NCBI RefSeq assembly: GCF_004514425.2
Contig: NZ_MYFN02000001.1
Location: 496,001 to 560,000 of the forward strand
Origin: Shinella sumterensis
GTDB taxonomy: Bacteria > Pseudomonadota > Alphaproteobacteria > Rhizobiales > Rhizobiaceae
Length of the DNA: 64,000 bases
Reading direction: 5' to 3'
Part shown: one piece after another, positions 17,042-26,356 of the stretch
Layout: each line of letters begins with the position of its first letter
How positions within the stretch are numbered: the stretch's first letter is position 1
Notes under the pieces: model-generated
What the model saw: the letters and a program-made list of their open reading frames with translations, nothing else
Database searches by the model: none
What the model was told of the DNA's origin: nothing
Program-made: the position numbers and the translations under genes

Positions 17042-18256
17042 CTAACCCGTTACCATCTGGGCTTCGGTCTTCGGGAACGGTTTGAAGGTCATGGCGATAA
17101 GGAAAGCTCCAAGGCCCATGCCGCAGGCGCCGAGGTAGAGCCAGGTATACGTGGCGAAGGTGTCGTAGATCAGGCCGCCGGCCCAGGGGCCGAGCGCCAT
17201 GCCGAGCCCGCCTGCCATGCCGGTGCCGCCGATGATCGTGCCCATCATTCTCTGCGGAAAGTTTTCACGCGCCAGAACGGCATAGAGCGGCATGACGCCG
17301 GAATAGATGAAGCCGAACATCGCCGCGACGGCATAGAATCCCTCCAGCTGGCGGACGAAGAAAAAGAAGAATGCCACGATCGCCTGCGCGAGAAGACCCA
17401 GAACAAGGATGTTCTTGGCGCCGAAGCGGTCGGCCAGCAATCCGAAGGCAACACGACCGCCCAACCCGGCGAAGCCCTCGACGCTGTAGATCGTCACGGC
17501 CGCAATCAGGGGAATGCCACAGCTGACGGCATAGCCGACGGTATGGAAGATCGGACCGGAATGGGTGGCGCAACAGAAGAAGTTGACCAGCATCAGGATG
17601 ATGAAGGGTTGCGATCTGAGCGCCGTTCCAACGGACATTGGGGTGCCGGCGTCGCTTTCCGCAAGGGTCGCATTGCCTTCCTCGCCGGTCTCCGGAGGTT
17701 GCCGGAGGAAAAGCGAGATCGGTAACATGGTGGCTGCCGCGAGGACCGCGATCGCAAGCATTGAAGAGCGCCAGTCGTAGGTCGAGACCAGCCAGGCCGC
17801 GAGGGGTGACACCGTCATGGGTGCCATGCCCATTCCCGCCGAGACCAGTGAAACCGCCAGACTGCGTTGCGTATCGAACCAGCCCATGACCGAGGCCATC
17901 AGCGGCGGCAGGATCGCCGCGATCGACAGGCCGACCAGCAGGCCGAAAATCAGCTGGAATTCGTAAAGCGAGGTCGCGCGGCTTGCCCATGCCAGGCTGC
18001 CGGCGAGCGCCGCCGATCCTCCCAGCACGACCGGCCGCACGCCGATCCGGTCGGACAGAGAGCCGAAAACGATGCTGCCCAGCGCCATCGCGAGGAAGGC
18101 AATCGTCATGGCGGTGGATATCCCGGTGACGGACCAGCCGGTCTCCGTCACGATCGGGCGGATGAAGACTGGTAGGGTGAACATGGAGCCTATGGCCACG
18201 CAGCCGAGCAGACCGCCGGCAGCCACGACAACCCAACGATATCCGTTCTTGCGCAT
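17042..18256 (-). CDS. MFS transporter
   Basis: This 404-residue inner-membrane secondary transporter has about twelve helices. The loop between helices 2 and 3 has a form of the MFS signature (GSLSDRIGVRPVV), and its repeat in the second half is FGLLADRFGAKNIL. The fold resembles monocarboxylate/oxalate-type MFS members. I chose the ATG at 18256 (MRKNGYRWVVV), with GGAG 9 bases upstream, over a longer ORF with a basic non-membrane extension. It converges on the TRAP/aldolase operon and may move a related acid, but nothing in the sequence fixes this. Confidence 0.85.
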   Translation of the reverse strand: MRKNGYRWVVVAAGGLLGCVAIGSMFTLPVFIRPIVTETGWSVTGISTAMTIAFLAMALGSIVFGSLSDRIGVRPVVLGGSAALAGSLAWASRATSLYEFQLIFGLLVGLSIAAILPPLMASVMGWFDTQRSLAVSLVSAGMGMAPMTVSPLAAWLVSTYDWRSSMLAIAVLAAATMLPISLFLRQPPETGEEGNATLAESDAGTPMSVGTALRSQPFIILMLVNFFCCATHSGPIFHTVGYAVSCGIPLIAAVTIYSVEGFAGLGGRVAFGLLADRFGAKNILVLGLLAQAIVAFFFFFVRQLEGFYAVAAMFGFIYSGVMPLYAVLARENFPQRMMGTIIGGTGMAGGLGMALGPWAGGLIYDTFATYTWLYLGACGMGLGAFLIAMTFKPFPKTEAQMVTG

Positions 18257-18565
18257 GCTGTTTCTCCGTGACGGTTTCGGCCGGGCAGAATGTCTTGCAT
18301 CGCGTTTGGGTGGGCGCAGTTCGACGCGACTGTGATAAAGACGTTTGCCGGCGTCAATTCCCGACATGCACGCAATTTTTTCAACACGGCATCGGCAGGC
18401 ACGGTTGGAAACGGCGTTCTGACGATCGCATCATCAGCATATCTGCCGACGCTTCGTTTCCGGAATCCCTTGTTGAAGTCCATGCAGGCCAGTAGATCGG
18501 GATAGCCAGGGCTGCTAATGCGGGAACGTGGCGGGCCTCCGCCGGATAACGACAGGAGTACCGAC
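18257..18565. other. Intergenic region between MFS gene and 77-aa gene
   Basis: These 309 bases hold the divergent control region of the MFS gene and the small gene that follows. Short ORFs are present, but none has a ribosome site or a recognisable product. I saw no RNA gene or convincing repeat. Confidence 0.5.
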
Positions 18566-18799
18566 ATGAGCGAACCGACAGTGGCAGAGGCAGTGGAGCG
18601 CATTTATGGATCGCTTCAAGCCGATAATGCAGACATCGATGTGCATATCGCGACCCTGAAGGCCGCGTTGGCGCGGGAAGGGGTGAAAGAGGCCGTGTTC
18701 GACCCCGCTAGGCTCGTGCAGAACAACCGCTCCGGCAGAAAGCTCATGCAGGCTTACTTTCGCCAGCGTGGCGTCACCGTGAAGTATTCCGGGTCGTAA
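18566..18799 (+). CDS. Small conserved-looking protein of unknown function, 77 aa
   Basis: This 77-residue soluble protein begins MSEPTVAEAVERIYG and is rich in charged residues. The first half looks like paired amphipathic helices. The second ends in a basic segment (NRSGRKLMQAYFRQRGVTV) that could contact nucleic acid or a partner. AGGAG lies upstream of the ATG at 18566, and codon use fits the surrounding genes. I do not recognise a named family. It is followed 43 bases later by a secreted protein gene in the same direction. Confidence 0.65.
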   Translation: MSEPTVAEAVERIYGSLQADNADIDVHIATLKAALAREGVKEAVFDPARLVQNNRSGRKLMQAYFRQRGVTVKYSGS

Positions 18800-18842
18800 A
18801 GCCTGCGGCGACCTCAATCCGAAAGGTGCAGACGGAGTAGCC

Positions 18843-19505
18843 GTGATCAAATCCTACCTGAGCGCGTTCATCGCTGTTGCGTTTCTGTGCCAGCCGGCAG
18901 GCAGCGGAATGGCCCATGCCGAAGACCTGCCCGCGGAGCAGGATGCATTCGAACTTACGCCCGAAATCCTTGCTGCGCTCGCGGAGTGTCGCGCGCCTCG
19001 CGAAACCCTCGGCGAAGCCGGAATGGCGCTCTTCATGGGCGGCGCCATTCCGGAATGGCTCTCGCCGGTCGATGATGACGGCCATGATGGAATGATGGGG
19101 CTCGAGACCTTCGACCTCAGGACGCCGATCACCGTGTTTGGCGCATCAGCGACACGGATCGCGTTCCTTCAGGAATGGGTCGTGACGGAACGGGATTATG
19201 ATGCTGCCCTCGCGACGATCCGGACGCAGGACATGAAACGCGCGCCGATCAAGCTGACCGAGCAGTACTATCGTTTCGTCGATCCCGAGAATGGGCCGAT
19301 GATCGGCGCCTTTGCGCCAACCGATGACGCCTTGGCCATGATGCTCGGCATACCGGCAGACGCGGGAAAACCCAAGACGATGTTTGTCGGCTGCAATTAT
19401 ACGGTCGCTTCGCAGAAAGACTTCCTCGATGCGGCCGCCAAAGCCGATTCCATGGCTGGTGATGCGGGACAAGATATCCAGGAGATGCTGGAAGGGGAGC
19501 CTTGA
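18843..19505 (+). CDS. Secreted protein of unknown function, 220 aa
   Basis: This 220-residue protein has an N-terminal Sec signal peptide (about residues 1-26, ending near MAHA). The start is GTG. The mature part is acidic, has no further membrane helix and contains only two cysteines, one near residue 43 (AECRAP) and one near 181 (FVGCNYT), which could form a disulfide in the periplasm. I recognise no enzyme motif. It stands alone between the 77-residue gene and the ectoine regulator. Confidence 0.65.
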   Translation: MIKSYLSAFIAVAFLCQPAGSGMAHAEDLPAEQDAFELTPEILAALAECRAPRETLGEAGMALFMGGAIPEWLSPVDDDGHDGMMGLETFDLRTPITVFGASATRIAFLQEWVVTERDYDAALATIRTQDMKRAPIKLTEQYYRFVDPENGPMIGAFAPTDDALAMMLGIPADAGKPKTMFVGCNYTVASQKDFLDAAAKADSMAGDAGQDIQEMLEGEP

Positions 19506-19693
19506 GCGGCAACGGCCAAGACGGGAGATCGAGTGTTCTCTGCGTTGATGAATTGTGTGCCGGCGCGGCGAACTAAGGGCTCTTTCAGAGAAAGTTCGAA
19601 AGTAAGTCATGCCAATGCGGCGCACGACGCTTCATCTTTTGTTTCAAAAGTGCATAATGTCATGAAATAGTTGCTTTTGAAGCGAGACAATTT

Positions 19694-21142
19694 ATGCGTC
19701 GTCACGCCAATCCCCTTGCCGTCGATCCGGTTCCTGCCACAAAGGCTGTGGCGTGGCGCCCGGTCCTGGCAAAGCAGAAGGGTGAGACGAAACATGCCGC
19801 CCTCACGGAACGTATCATCGCCGACATCGATTCCGGCCTTCTCAAGCCGATGGACCGCATGCCGACCCATCGTGATCTGGCCCGCGAACTCGGCCTGTCG
19901 GTGCAGACCGTCAGCCTCTCCTACAAGGAGGCGGAGCGGCTCGGGTATCTGAGCGGTGAGATCGGCCGGGGGACCTTCGTCAAGGCGCGGGTGACGGATC
20001 GCGCCGGTCGCATGATGCTCGACCAGAGCCACAACGAGGTGCTCGACCTTTCGATCATCCGTGCCGTCTATCTCGACGCGCATGACGCCGCTTCGCGCGA
20101 GATCTTCCATGAGCTTGCCGATAGCGATATCGCAAGCTTCATGCGCCCCTGCCGTCCGATAGCGGGGCTGGAGCGCCATCGCGAAATCGCGCGGCTTTGG
20201 TTGCAGCCGCTGGGGGTCAGCGCGGGCGCGGAGCGCATCCTGGTGACGAACGGTGCCGCGCATAGCATCTTCCTTGCGCTCAGCTGCGTCATTCGCTCCG
20301 GAGACGTCGTCCTGTGCGAGAATCTGACCGACCACGGCATCATTGGCCTGTCCAACATCCTCGGCTTCAGCCTGAAGGGCCTGCCCACCGACAGGGAAGG
20401 CATTCTGCCCGAGGCTCTGGAGGCGGCCTGTGCCGCGGGTGGTGTTCGGGCACTGGTCCTTATCCCGACGCTCAACAACCCGACAGGCCATGTTGCCGGC
20501 GCCGAGCGCAGGCGCGCCATCGCAGAGATCGCGCAGCGTCATGGGGTCTTCGTCATCGAGGACGAGGTCTACAGGCCGATGATCGATGAGGATCTGCCGT
20601 CGATCACCGAACTGCTGCCGGAACTCGGTTTTTTCGTCACGAGCTTTACCAAGACCGTGCTGACCGGCCTGCGTGTCGGCTATCTCGTCGTGCCGCCCGC
20701 CTATTCCATCCGCGCGGCGTCCATCCTGCGTGTGTCGAGCTGGAGCGGCACTTACCTGACCGCCGAGATCGCCGCGCGCTGGGTCGAAAACGGCACGGCG
20801 CGGCACCTGCTTTCGCTGCAGCGGGCGGAGGCGAGGGTGCGCCAAAGCATCGCCGCGGAGATCCTGGGTGATCATTTCGCGTCAAGCCATCCGCTTTCCC
20901 TGTGTGCCTGGCTGAAGCTGCCTCAGCAATGGACCGAGGACGGCCTTGTGCGCTCGCTCGCCAACCAGAATGTCGCGGTCACGCCGTCGGAACCCTTCAT
21001 CGCCGGTCCCGGCCATGGCGGCGGCATCCGCATCTGCCTCGGCGGGCGCATGAGCCATGCGAACCTGAGAAAGGCGCTGACGACGGTGCGGCATGCATTC
21101 GAGCAGTTGCCCCCGGTCTACGATGTGGGCGCCATCGGCTGA
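19694..21142 (+). CDS. enuR: MocR-type regulator of ectoine catabolism
   Basis: This 482-residue MocR/GntR regulator has a winged helix-turn-helix (about 35-100: DSGLLKPMDRMPTHRDLA, then LGLSVQTVSLSYKE) fused to a class I aminotransferase-like domain. A PLP-binding Lys lies near residue 320 (TSFTKTVLTGLRVGY). EnuR proteins bind PLP and an ectoine-degradation intermediate (N-acetyl-diaminobutyrate or diaminobutyrate) and control ectoine uptake and breakdown genes. Here it sits immediately upstream of eutB, eutC, doeA, doeB and the ehu transporter, which fixes the assignment. The start ATG follows an AT-rich leader. Confidence 0.9.
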   Translation: MRRHANPLAVDPVPATKAVAWRPVLAKQKGETKHAALTERIIADIDSGLLKPMDRMPTHRDLARELGLSVQTVSLSYKEAERLGYLSGEIGRGTFVKARVTDRAGRMMLDQSHNEVLDLSIIRAVYLDAHDAASREIFHELADSDIASFMRPCRPIAGLERHREIARLWLQPLGVSAGAERILVTNGAAHSIFLALSCVIRSGDVVLCENLTDHGIIGLSNILGFSLKGLPTDREGILPEALEAACAAGGVRALVLIPTLNNPTGHVAGAERRRAIAEIAQRHGVFVIEDEVYRPMIDEDLPSITELLPELGFFVTSFTKTVLTGLRVGYLVVPPAYSIRAASILRVSSWSGTYLTAEIAARWVENGTARHLLSLQRAEARVRQSIAAEILGDHFASSHPLSLCAWLKLPQQWTEDGLVRSLANQNVAVTPSEPFIAGPGHGGGIRICLGGRMSHANLRKALTTVRHAFEQLPPVYDVGAIG

Positions 21143-21219
21143 CGGCGCTCACAGACAATCATTGAATCATTACAATATAATAATTGACATGATTTTATTT
21201 CGCTCCCAACATGACAATC
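21143..21219 (+). promoter_or_regulatory. AT-rich control region of the ectoine operon
   Basis: This unusually AT-rich stretch holds two tandem AATCATT copies (21157-21163, 21165-21171), an inverted CATGATT (21188-21194), a TATAAT (21176-21181) and a perfect TTGACA (21184-21189). Spaced half-sites in direct and inverted orientation suit a MocR dimer. If TTGACA is the -35, the -10 falls at about 21207 and the transcript would start almost at the eutB start codon. Confidence 0.5.
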
Positions 21220-22230
21220 ATGAAGAGCGAAATCCAGGCCCGATCCATCGAAGACCAGACGCTGCCGGTGTGCCTCGCCGACATCGAGCGCGCGGCCGCG
21301 CGCATCCGGGAGCGTGTGACGCGCACGCCGCTCGTTCGCTCTGCATCCCTGTCCCGGCTGACGGGCCAGCCCGTTCACCTGAAACTCGAAACGCGCCAGC
21401 CGATCGGCGCTTTCAAGCTGCGCGGTGCGACGAACGCGATCGTTGCGCTCGATCGGACGGCGCGCGAACGCGGCCTTGTGACCGCCTCCACGGGCAATCA
21501 CGGCCGGGCGGTCGCCTATGCTGCACAGATGCTCGGCATTCCCGCGACGATATGCATGTCTTCGCTGGTTCCGGCCAACAAGGTCGAGGCCATCAGGGCG
21601 CTCGGCGCTGACATCCGCATCGTCGGCGTCTCGCAGGACGACGCACAGGAGGAGGTCGACCGCCTTGTCGCGGATCATGGCCAGACGCCGATCCCGCCTT
21701 TCGATCATGTCGATATCGTCGCCGGGCAGGGCGCGATCGGCCTCGAAATCGTCGAAGACCTGCCCGACCTCTCCACCGTTCTCATTCCGCTCTCCGGTGG
21801 AGGCCTGGCGGCTGGCATTGCAGTCGCGGTCAAGGCGTTGAGGCCGCAGGCTCGGATCATCGGTATCTCGATGGAGCGCGGTGCGGCTATGCATGCCTCC
21901 ATCACTGCCGGCCGGCCGGTTGCGGTGCGCGAGGAGCAGACGCTGGCGGATTCGCTCGGTGGCGGCATCGGCCTTTCGAACCATGTGACCTTCCCGATCT
22001 GCCGCGCATTGCTGGACGATATCGTGCTGCTGACCGAGGACGAGATTGCCGAGGGCATTCGCCATATCGCGCGCGAGGAGAACGAGGTCGTGGAGGGGGC
22101 CGGCGCGGTCGGTGTCGGCGCCATTCTCGCCGGCAAGGTAAAGCTGTCCGGCCCGACGGTCGCCATTCTCTCGGGCGGGAATATCGATCCTGACATTCAC
22201 CGGCATATCGTCGAGGGAGATGCCGCATGA
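21211..22230 (+). CDS. eutB: Hydroxyectoine utilisation dehydratase EutB
   Basis: This 339-residue PLP enzyme of the threonine/serine dehydratase fold has the Schiff-base lysine in IGAFKLRGATNA (near residue 66), the phosphate-binding STGNHGRAVAYAA and a glycine loop LSGGGLAAG. In ectoine operons EutB acts with EutC to process the hydroxylated intermediate of hydroxyectoine. The start may be ATG 21211 or ATG 21220 (MKSEIQ); neither has an obvious ribosome site. It overlaps eutC by ATGA. Anabolic IlvA is unlikely because the regulatory domain is missing and the context is specific. Confidence 0.88.
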   Translation: MTIMKSEIQARSIEDQTLPVCLADIERAAARIRERVTRTPLVRSASLSRLTGQPVHLKLETRQPIGAFKLRGATNAIVALDRTARERGLVTASTGNHGRAVAYAAQMLGIPATICMSSLVPANKVEAIRALGADIRIVGVSQDDAQEEVDRLVADHGQTPIPPFDHVDIVAGQGAIGLEIVEDLPDLSTVLIPLSGGGLAAGIAVAVKALRPQARIIGISMERGAAMHASITAGRPVAVREEQTLADSLGGGIGLSNHVTFPICRALLDDIVLLTEDEIAEGIRHIAREENEVVEGAGAVGVGAILAGKVKLSGPTVAILSGGNIDPDIHRHIVEGDAA

Positions 22231-23240
22231 GCCGCATTCTCATCCTGACGGAAAAGGACCTGCGCGCGGCGGTTCAGCTGGATGCATCGGCCGTCGATTG
22301 CGTCGAACAGGCCTTTCTGGCGCTCGCCACCAAACCGGTCGCCATGCCGCCGATCCTGCGGCTCGATATTCCTGAGTTTCGCGGCGAGGTGGACGTCAAG
22401 ACGGCCTATGTGCCGGGCTTCGACGGTTTCGCCATCAAGGTCAGCCCCGGTTTCTTCGACAATCCGAAGCTCGGCCTGCCCAGCCTCAACGGTCTCATGA
22501 TCCTGTTCAGCGCGAAGACCGGTCTCGTGGAAGGCCTTCTGCTCGACAATGGCTATCTGACGGATGTGCGCACGGCAGCGGCCGGTGCCGTCGCCGCCCG
22601 GCATCTGGCGCGTGAAGACGCCTCCGTCGCCACAATCTTCGGTGCCGGCATGCAGGCGCGGATGCAGCTCGCAGCGCTGACTCTTGTTCGTCCGATAAGG
22701 TCGGCGCGAATCTGGGCCCGTGACCATGCCAGGGCGGAGACGCTGGCCGCCGAATGCGCACGCCAGTATGGCATCGACGTTAGCGCCGTCGCCGATCCGC
22801 GCGACGCGATGCGCGGCAGCCATATCGTCGTCACCACCACGCCGGCGGAAAAGCCGATCCTGATGGCTGAATGGCTGGAAGCGGGTCAGCATCTCACCGC
22901 GATGGGATCGGATTCCGAGCACAAGAACGAGATCGATCCCGCCGTTTTCGCCCGCGCCACCTATATTGCCGACCGTCTCTCGCAGACCCGCATACTCGGG
23001 GAGCTTCACCACGCCATCAAGGCGGGCCTGGTCGGTGCCGATGATCCGTTCGCCGAACTCGGCGCCGTGATCGCCGGCTCGGCAAAGGGCCGGACGAGCG
23101 CCGATGACGTTACCTTCGCCGACCTGACCGGCACCGGCGTGCAGGACACCGCGATCGCCAATCTCGCCGTCAGCCGTGCAGCGGGTGCCGGTAGCGGGCA
23201 GACAATCGAAAATGAAAGAGAAATGGGAGGTGACGCGTGA
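22227..23240 (+). CDS. eutC: Ectoine utilisation protein EutC (ornithine cyclodeaminase family)
   Basis: This 337-residue protein of the ornithine cyclodeaminase/mu-crystallin family has a substrate domain with VDVKTAYVPGF and FAIKVSPGF, and an NAD-binding Rossmann segment ATIFGAGMQARMQLAAL near residue 135. It contains GSDSEHKNEID, a motif typical of this family. It is overlapped on both sides (ATGA with eutB, GTGA with doeA). With EutB it converts the hydroxyectoine-derived intermediate so that the common ectoine route can be used. Confidence 0.88.
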   Translation: MSRILILTEKDLRAAVQLDASAVDCVEQAFLALATKPVAMPPILRLDIPEFRGEVDVKTAYVPGFDGFAIKVSPGFFDNPKLGLPSLNGLMILFSAKTGLVEGLLLDNGYLTDVRTAAAGAVAARHLAREDASVATIFGAGMQARMQLAALTLVRPIRSARIWARDHARAETLAAECARQYGIDVSAVADPRDAMRGSHIVVTTTPAEKPILMAEWLEAGQHLTAMGSDSEHKNEIDPAVFARATYIADRLSQTRILGELHHAIKAGLVGADDPFAELGAVIAGSAKGRTSADDVTFADLTGTGVQDTAIANLAVSRAAGAGSGQTIENEREMGGDA

Positions 23241-24415
23241 GCGTGACGCTGAACTTTACGCGCGAGGAATATGCCGCGCGTCTGTCCAAGACCCGCCATG
23301 CCATGGAGGCGGCCGAAATCGATCTCCTCGTCGTCACGGACCCGTCCAACATGCATTGGCTGACCGGCTACGACGGTTGGTCCTTCTACGTGCACCAATG
23401 CGTTCTGGTGCCGCCGAGCGGCGAGCCGATCTGGTATGGCCGCAAGCAGGATGCCAACGGCGCCAAGCGCACCGCCTATCTCCATCACGACAATATCATC
23501 GGCTATCCCGACCATTACGTGCAGTCGACCGAGCGCCACCCGATGGACCTGCTGTCGCAGATCATCGACGAGCGCAAATGGTCGGGCCTCACCGTCGGCG
23601 TAGAGATGGACAATTACTATTTCTCGGCCGCGGCCTTCGCCTCGCTGCAGAAGCACCTGCCGAACGCCCGTTTCAAGGACGCGGCCGGTCTGGTGAACTG
23701 GCAGCGGGCCGTCAAGAGCCCGACCGAGCTCGACTACATGCGCAAGGCCGGCAAGATCGTCGAGCTGATGCACAAGCGTATCGTTGATGTCGTCGAACCG
23801 GGCATGCGCAAATGCGATCTCGTTGCCGAGATTTATGACGCAGGCATTCGCGGCACGCCGGAATTCGGTGGCGATTATCCGGCGATCGTGCCGCTTTTGC
23901 CGTCGGGCGCCGACGCCTCCGCGCCGCATCTCACCTGGGACGACAAGCCGATGCGGTTGGGTGAAGGCACCTTCTTCGAGATAGCCGGTGCTTATAAACG
24001 ATACCATTGCCCGTTGTCGCGCACCGTATTCCTGGGCAAGCCCACACAGGCCTTTCTCGACGCCGAGAAGGCGACGCTCGAGGGCATGGAGGCGGGCCTT
24101 TCCGCCGCAAAGCCCGGCAATACCTGCGAAGACATCGCCAATGCCTTCTTCGGCGTGCTGAAGAAATACGGGATCATCAAGGACAACCGCACCGGTTACC
24201 CGATCGGGCTTTCCTATCCGCCGGATTGGGGCGAGCGCACCATGAGCCTTCGCCCCGGCGATCGGACGGAGCTGAAGCCCGGCATGACGTTCCATTTCAT
24301 GACCGGCCTGTGGCTGGAGGATATGGGACTCGAGATCACCGAGAGCATCGCGATTACCGAGACGGGCGTCGAATGCCTGTCCAATGTGCCGCGCCAGCTG
24401 TTCGTGAAGGGCTGA
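23237..24415 (+). CDS. doeA: Ectoine hydrolase (DoeA/EutD)
   Basis: This 392-residue protein of the M24 (creatinase/aminopeptidase P-like) fold opens the ectoine ring to N-acetyl-L-2,4-diaminobutyrate. The N-terminal creatinase-like domain has DPSNMHWLTGYDGWSFY, and the C-terminal pita-bread domain begins near KSPTELDYMRKAGKI. Family features include GMTFHFMTGLWLEDMGLE and the ESIAITE strand. The start is GTG at 23237 with GGGAGG upstream, overlapping the eutC stop. It is followed after 4 bases by doeB. Creatinase or dipeptidase is excluded by context. Confidence 0.92.
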   Translation: MSVTLNFTREEYAARLSKTRHAMEAAEIDLLVVTDPSNMHWLTGYDGWSFYVHQCVLVPPSGEPIWYGRKQDANGAKRTAYLHHDNIIGYPDHYVQSTERHPMDLLSQIIDERKWSGLTVGVEMDNYYFSAAAFASLQKHLPNARFKDAAGLVNWQRAVKSPTELDYMRKAGKIVELMHKRIVDVVEPGMRKCDLVAEIYDAGIRGTPEFGGDYPAIVPLLPSGADASAPHLTWDDKPMRLGEGTFFEIAGAYKRYHCPLSRTVFLGKPTQAFLDAEKATLEGMEAGLSAAKPGNTCEDIANAFFGVLKKYGIIKDNRTGYPIGLSYPPDWGERTMSLRPGDRTELKPGMTFHFMTGLWLEDMGLEITESIAITETGVECLSNVPRQLFVKG

Positions 24416-24419
24416 TGGT

Positions 24420-25436
24420 ATGCTGAACAATGCCGCGCTGCGTCCCTCGCCTATCACGCCTTCCGTCGATTTCGACGCGAAGGGCGTGCAGCATGGGCAC
24501 CTGCGCCTGCCCTACAGTCGTGACGACAGCGCCTGGGGCTCGGTGATGATCCCGATCTGCGTCATCGCCAACGGCGAGGGGCCGACGGCCCTTCTGACCG
24601 GCGCCAACCACGGTGACGAGTATGAGGGGCCGGCCGCCCTGTTCGAACTGGCGCAGGCGCTCAAACCGTCCGAGGTGAACGGGCGCATCATTATCGTTCC
24701 CGCACTGAACTATCCCGCCTTTCGGGCCGGCACGCGTACGTCGCCCATCGATCGCGGCAACCTCAACCGCAGCTTCCCGGGCCGGCCGGATGGAACGGTG
24801 ACGGAGAAGATCGCCGACTACGTGACGCGCCATCTCATCCCGCTCGCCGATATCGTGCTCGACTTTCATTCCGGCGGCAGGACGCTGGACTTTCTCCCCT
24901 ATGCCGCCGCGCACGAACTGCCGGACAAGGATCAGGAAGCCCGTTGTTTTGCGGCCGTCGCCGCCTTTGCGGCGCCATTTTCCATGAAGATGCTGGAAAT
25001 CGATGCGGTCGGGATGCTCGACACCACAGTCGAGGATATGGGCAAGGTGTTCGTCACGACGGAGCTTGGCGGCGCCGGCACTGCCACGGCGCGCTCGATA
25101 GAGATTGCGCGCAAGGGGAGCCTCAACCTCTTGCGACATGTCGGCATCCTCTCGGGCGAACCCGACAGGGGGCCGACACGTTGGTTGGACATGCCCTCGA
25201 GCGACTGCTTCACCTTTGCCGAAGACGAGGGGCTGATCGCCTTTGCCGCCGATCTCGGCGATGCGGTCAGCACGGGCGACGTGATCGCCCATGTCTATCC
25301 TGTCGGCAAAACCGGCATTGCGCCCATCGCGTATCGTGCCGCCATGGATGGCGTGCTCGCGGCGCGCCACGTACCCGGCCTGATCAAGGCCGGCGACTGC
25401 CTTTCCGTGATCGCCACCGTCACGGAGGAAACCTAG
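24420..25436 (+). CDS. doeB: N-acetyl-L-2,4-diaminobutyrate deacetylase (DoeB/EutE)
   Basis: This 338-residue zinc hydrolase of the succinylglutamate desuccinylase/aspartoacylase family removes acetate to give L-2,4-diaminobutyrate. Zinc ligands are in TGANHGDEYEGPAAL (His/Glu near 62-65) and DFHSGGRTLDF. A basic catalytic loop precedes GNLNRSFPGR. It follows doeA closely and precedes ehuB by 61 bases. The next enzymes of the route (diaminobutyrate transaminase, aspartate-semialdehyde dehydrogenase) are not in this cluster and must be encoded elsewhere. Confidence 0.92.
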   Translation: MLNNAALRPSPITPSVDFDAKGVQHGHLRLPYSRDDSAWGSVMIPICVIANGEGPTALLTGANHGDEYEGPAALFELAQALKPSEVNGRIIIVPALNYPAFRAGTRTSPIDRGNLNRSFPGRPDGTVTEKIADYVTRHLIPLADIVLDFHSGGRTLDFLPYAAAHELPDKDQEARCFAAVAAFAAPFSMKMLEIDAVGMLDTTVEDMGKVFVTTELGGAGTATARSIEIARKGSLNLLRHVGILSGEPDRGPTRWLDMPSSDCFTFAEDEGLIAFAADLGDAVSTGDVIAHVYPVGKTGIAPIAYRAAMDGVLAARHVPGLIKAGDCLSVIATVTEET

Positions 25437-25497
25437 CCCGTAAACGACAGCGAGATCCGAAAACGGACCGCATAACCCCAACCAGAGGAGAATGCAC

Positions 25498-26349
25498 ATG
25501 CCTATCAAGAAAATCGCCGGCCTTTCCGCCCTTGCCCTCATATTTGGCGTTACGTCGGCCAATGCGCTGACGCTCGAGGAAGTGAAGGAACAGGGATACA
25601 TCCGCGCCGCAACAGCCAATGAAGTCCCCTATTCCTACATGCAGCCCGACGGCACGTCGGCGGGTATCGGACCGGATGTCGCCACAGCCGTTCTGAAATC
25701 GATGGGGGTCGAAGAGATCAACTGGACCGTCACACCGTTCGGCACGCTGATCCCCGGCCTCAAGGCGAAGCGCTTCGATTTCGCCGCTGCCGAGCAGAAC
25801 ATCTCGCCGGAGCGCTGCAAGCAGGTCGCCTTCACCGAGCCGAACTCGTCGTATGGCGAGGGTCTGCTGGTCAAGAAGGGCAATCCGAAGGGCCTGAAGA
25901 CCTATGCCGACATCGCCAAGGACCCGTCGCTGACGGTCGCCGTCGTCTCGGGCGCCAACAATGTCGACTTCCTGCGCGCCGTCGGCGTGAAGGACGAGCA
26001 GATCGTCTTCATCCCGGCCAACGCGGACGCCATCCCGACGGTTCAAAGCCGGACCGATGCCTATGCGGCAACCGAACTGACCGTCGCCGCGCTCGCAAAG
26101 GATCAGGCCCAGGTCGAGCAGGTCGCACCGTTCGAAGATCCGGTCGTCGACGGCGCGCCGGTTCGCAACTATGGTGGCTTCGCGTTCCGTCCGGAAGACA
26201 AGGACCTGCGCGACGCCTTCAACGCCGCGCTTGTCGAGTTCCGCAAGACGGACGAGTACAAGACGATCCTCGCCAAGTACGGCCTGTCCGAGCAGAGTAT
26301 CGAAGCGGCTGCAGGCAAGAAGGTCGAAGACCTCTGCGCCGGTAAGTAA
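25498..26349 (+). CDS. ehuB: Ectoine/hydroxyectoine-binding protein EhuB
   Basis: This 283-residue periplasmic binding protein of the amino-acid (family 3) type has a signal peptide (MPIKKIAGLSALALIFG and VTSANA) and then the mature start LTLEEVKEQGYIRAATAN. The EPNSSYGEGLLVKKGNPKG hinge and DLCAGK ending are usual. The second ATG (25498) is chosen because AGAGGAG lies 7 bases upstream; the first (25492) would have almost no spacing. A hairpin follows the gene. Aromatic residues that cage ectoine cannot be verified by eye. Confidence 0.9.
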   Translation: MPIKKIAGLSALALIFGVTSANALTLEEVKEQGYIRAATANEVPYSYMQPDGTSAGIGPDVATAVLKSMGVEEINWTVTPFGTLIPGLKAKRFDFAAAEQNISPERCKQVAFTEPNSSYGEGLLVKKGNPKGLKTYADIAKDPSLTVAVVSGANNVDFLRAVGVKDEQIVFIPANADAIPTVQSRTDAYAATELTVAALAKDQAQVEQVAPFEDPVVDGAPVRNYGGFAFRPEDKDLRDAFNAALVEFRKTDEYKTILAKYGLSEQSIEAAAGKKVEDLCAGK

Positions 26350-26356
26350 CGGCAAA

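Noticed and set aside
18268-18505. Short plus-strand ORFs (75 and 71 codons) upstream of the 77-residue gene
   Set aside because: They overlap each other in different frames, lack ribosome sites and have no recognisable product.
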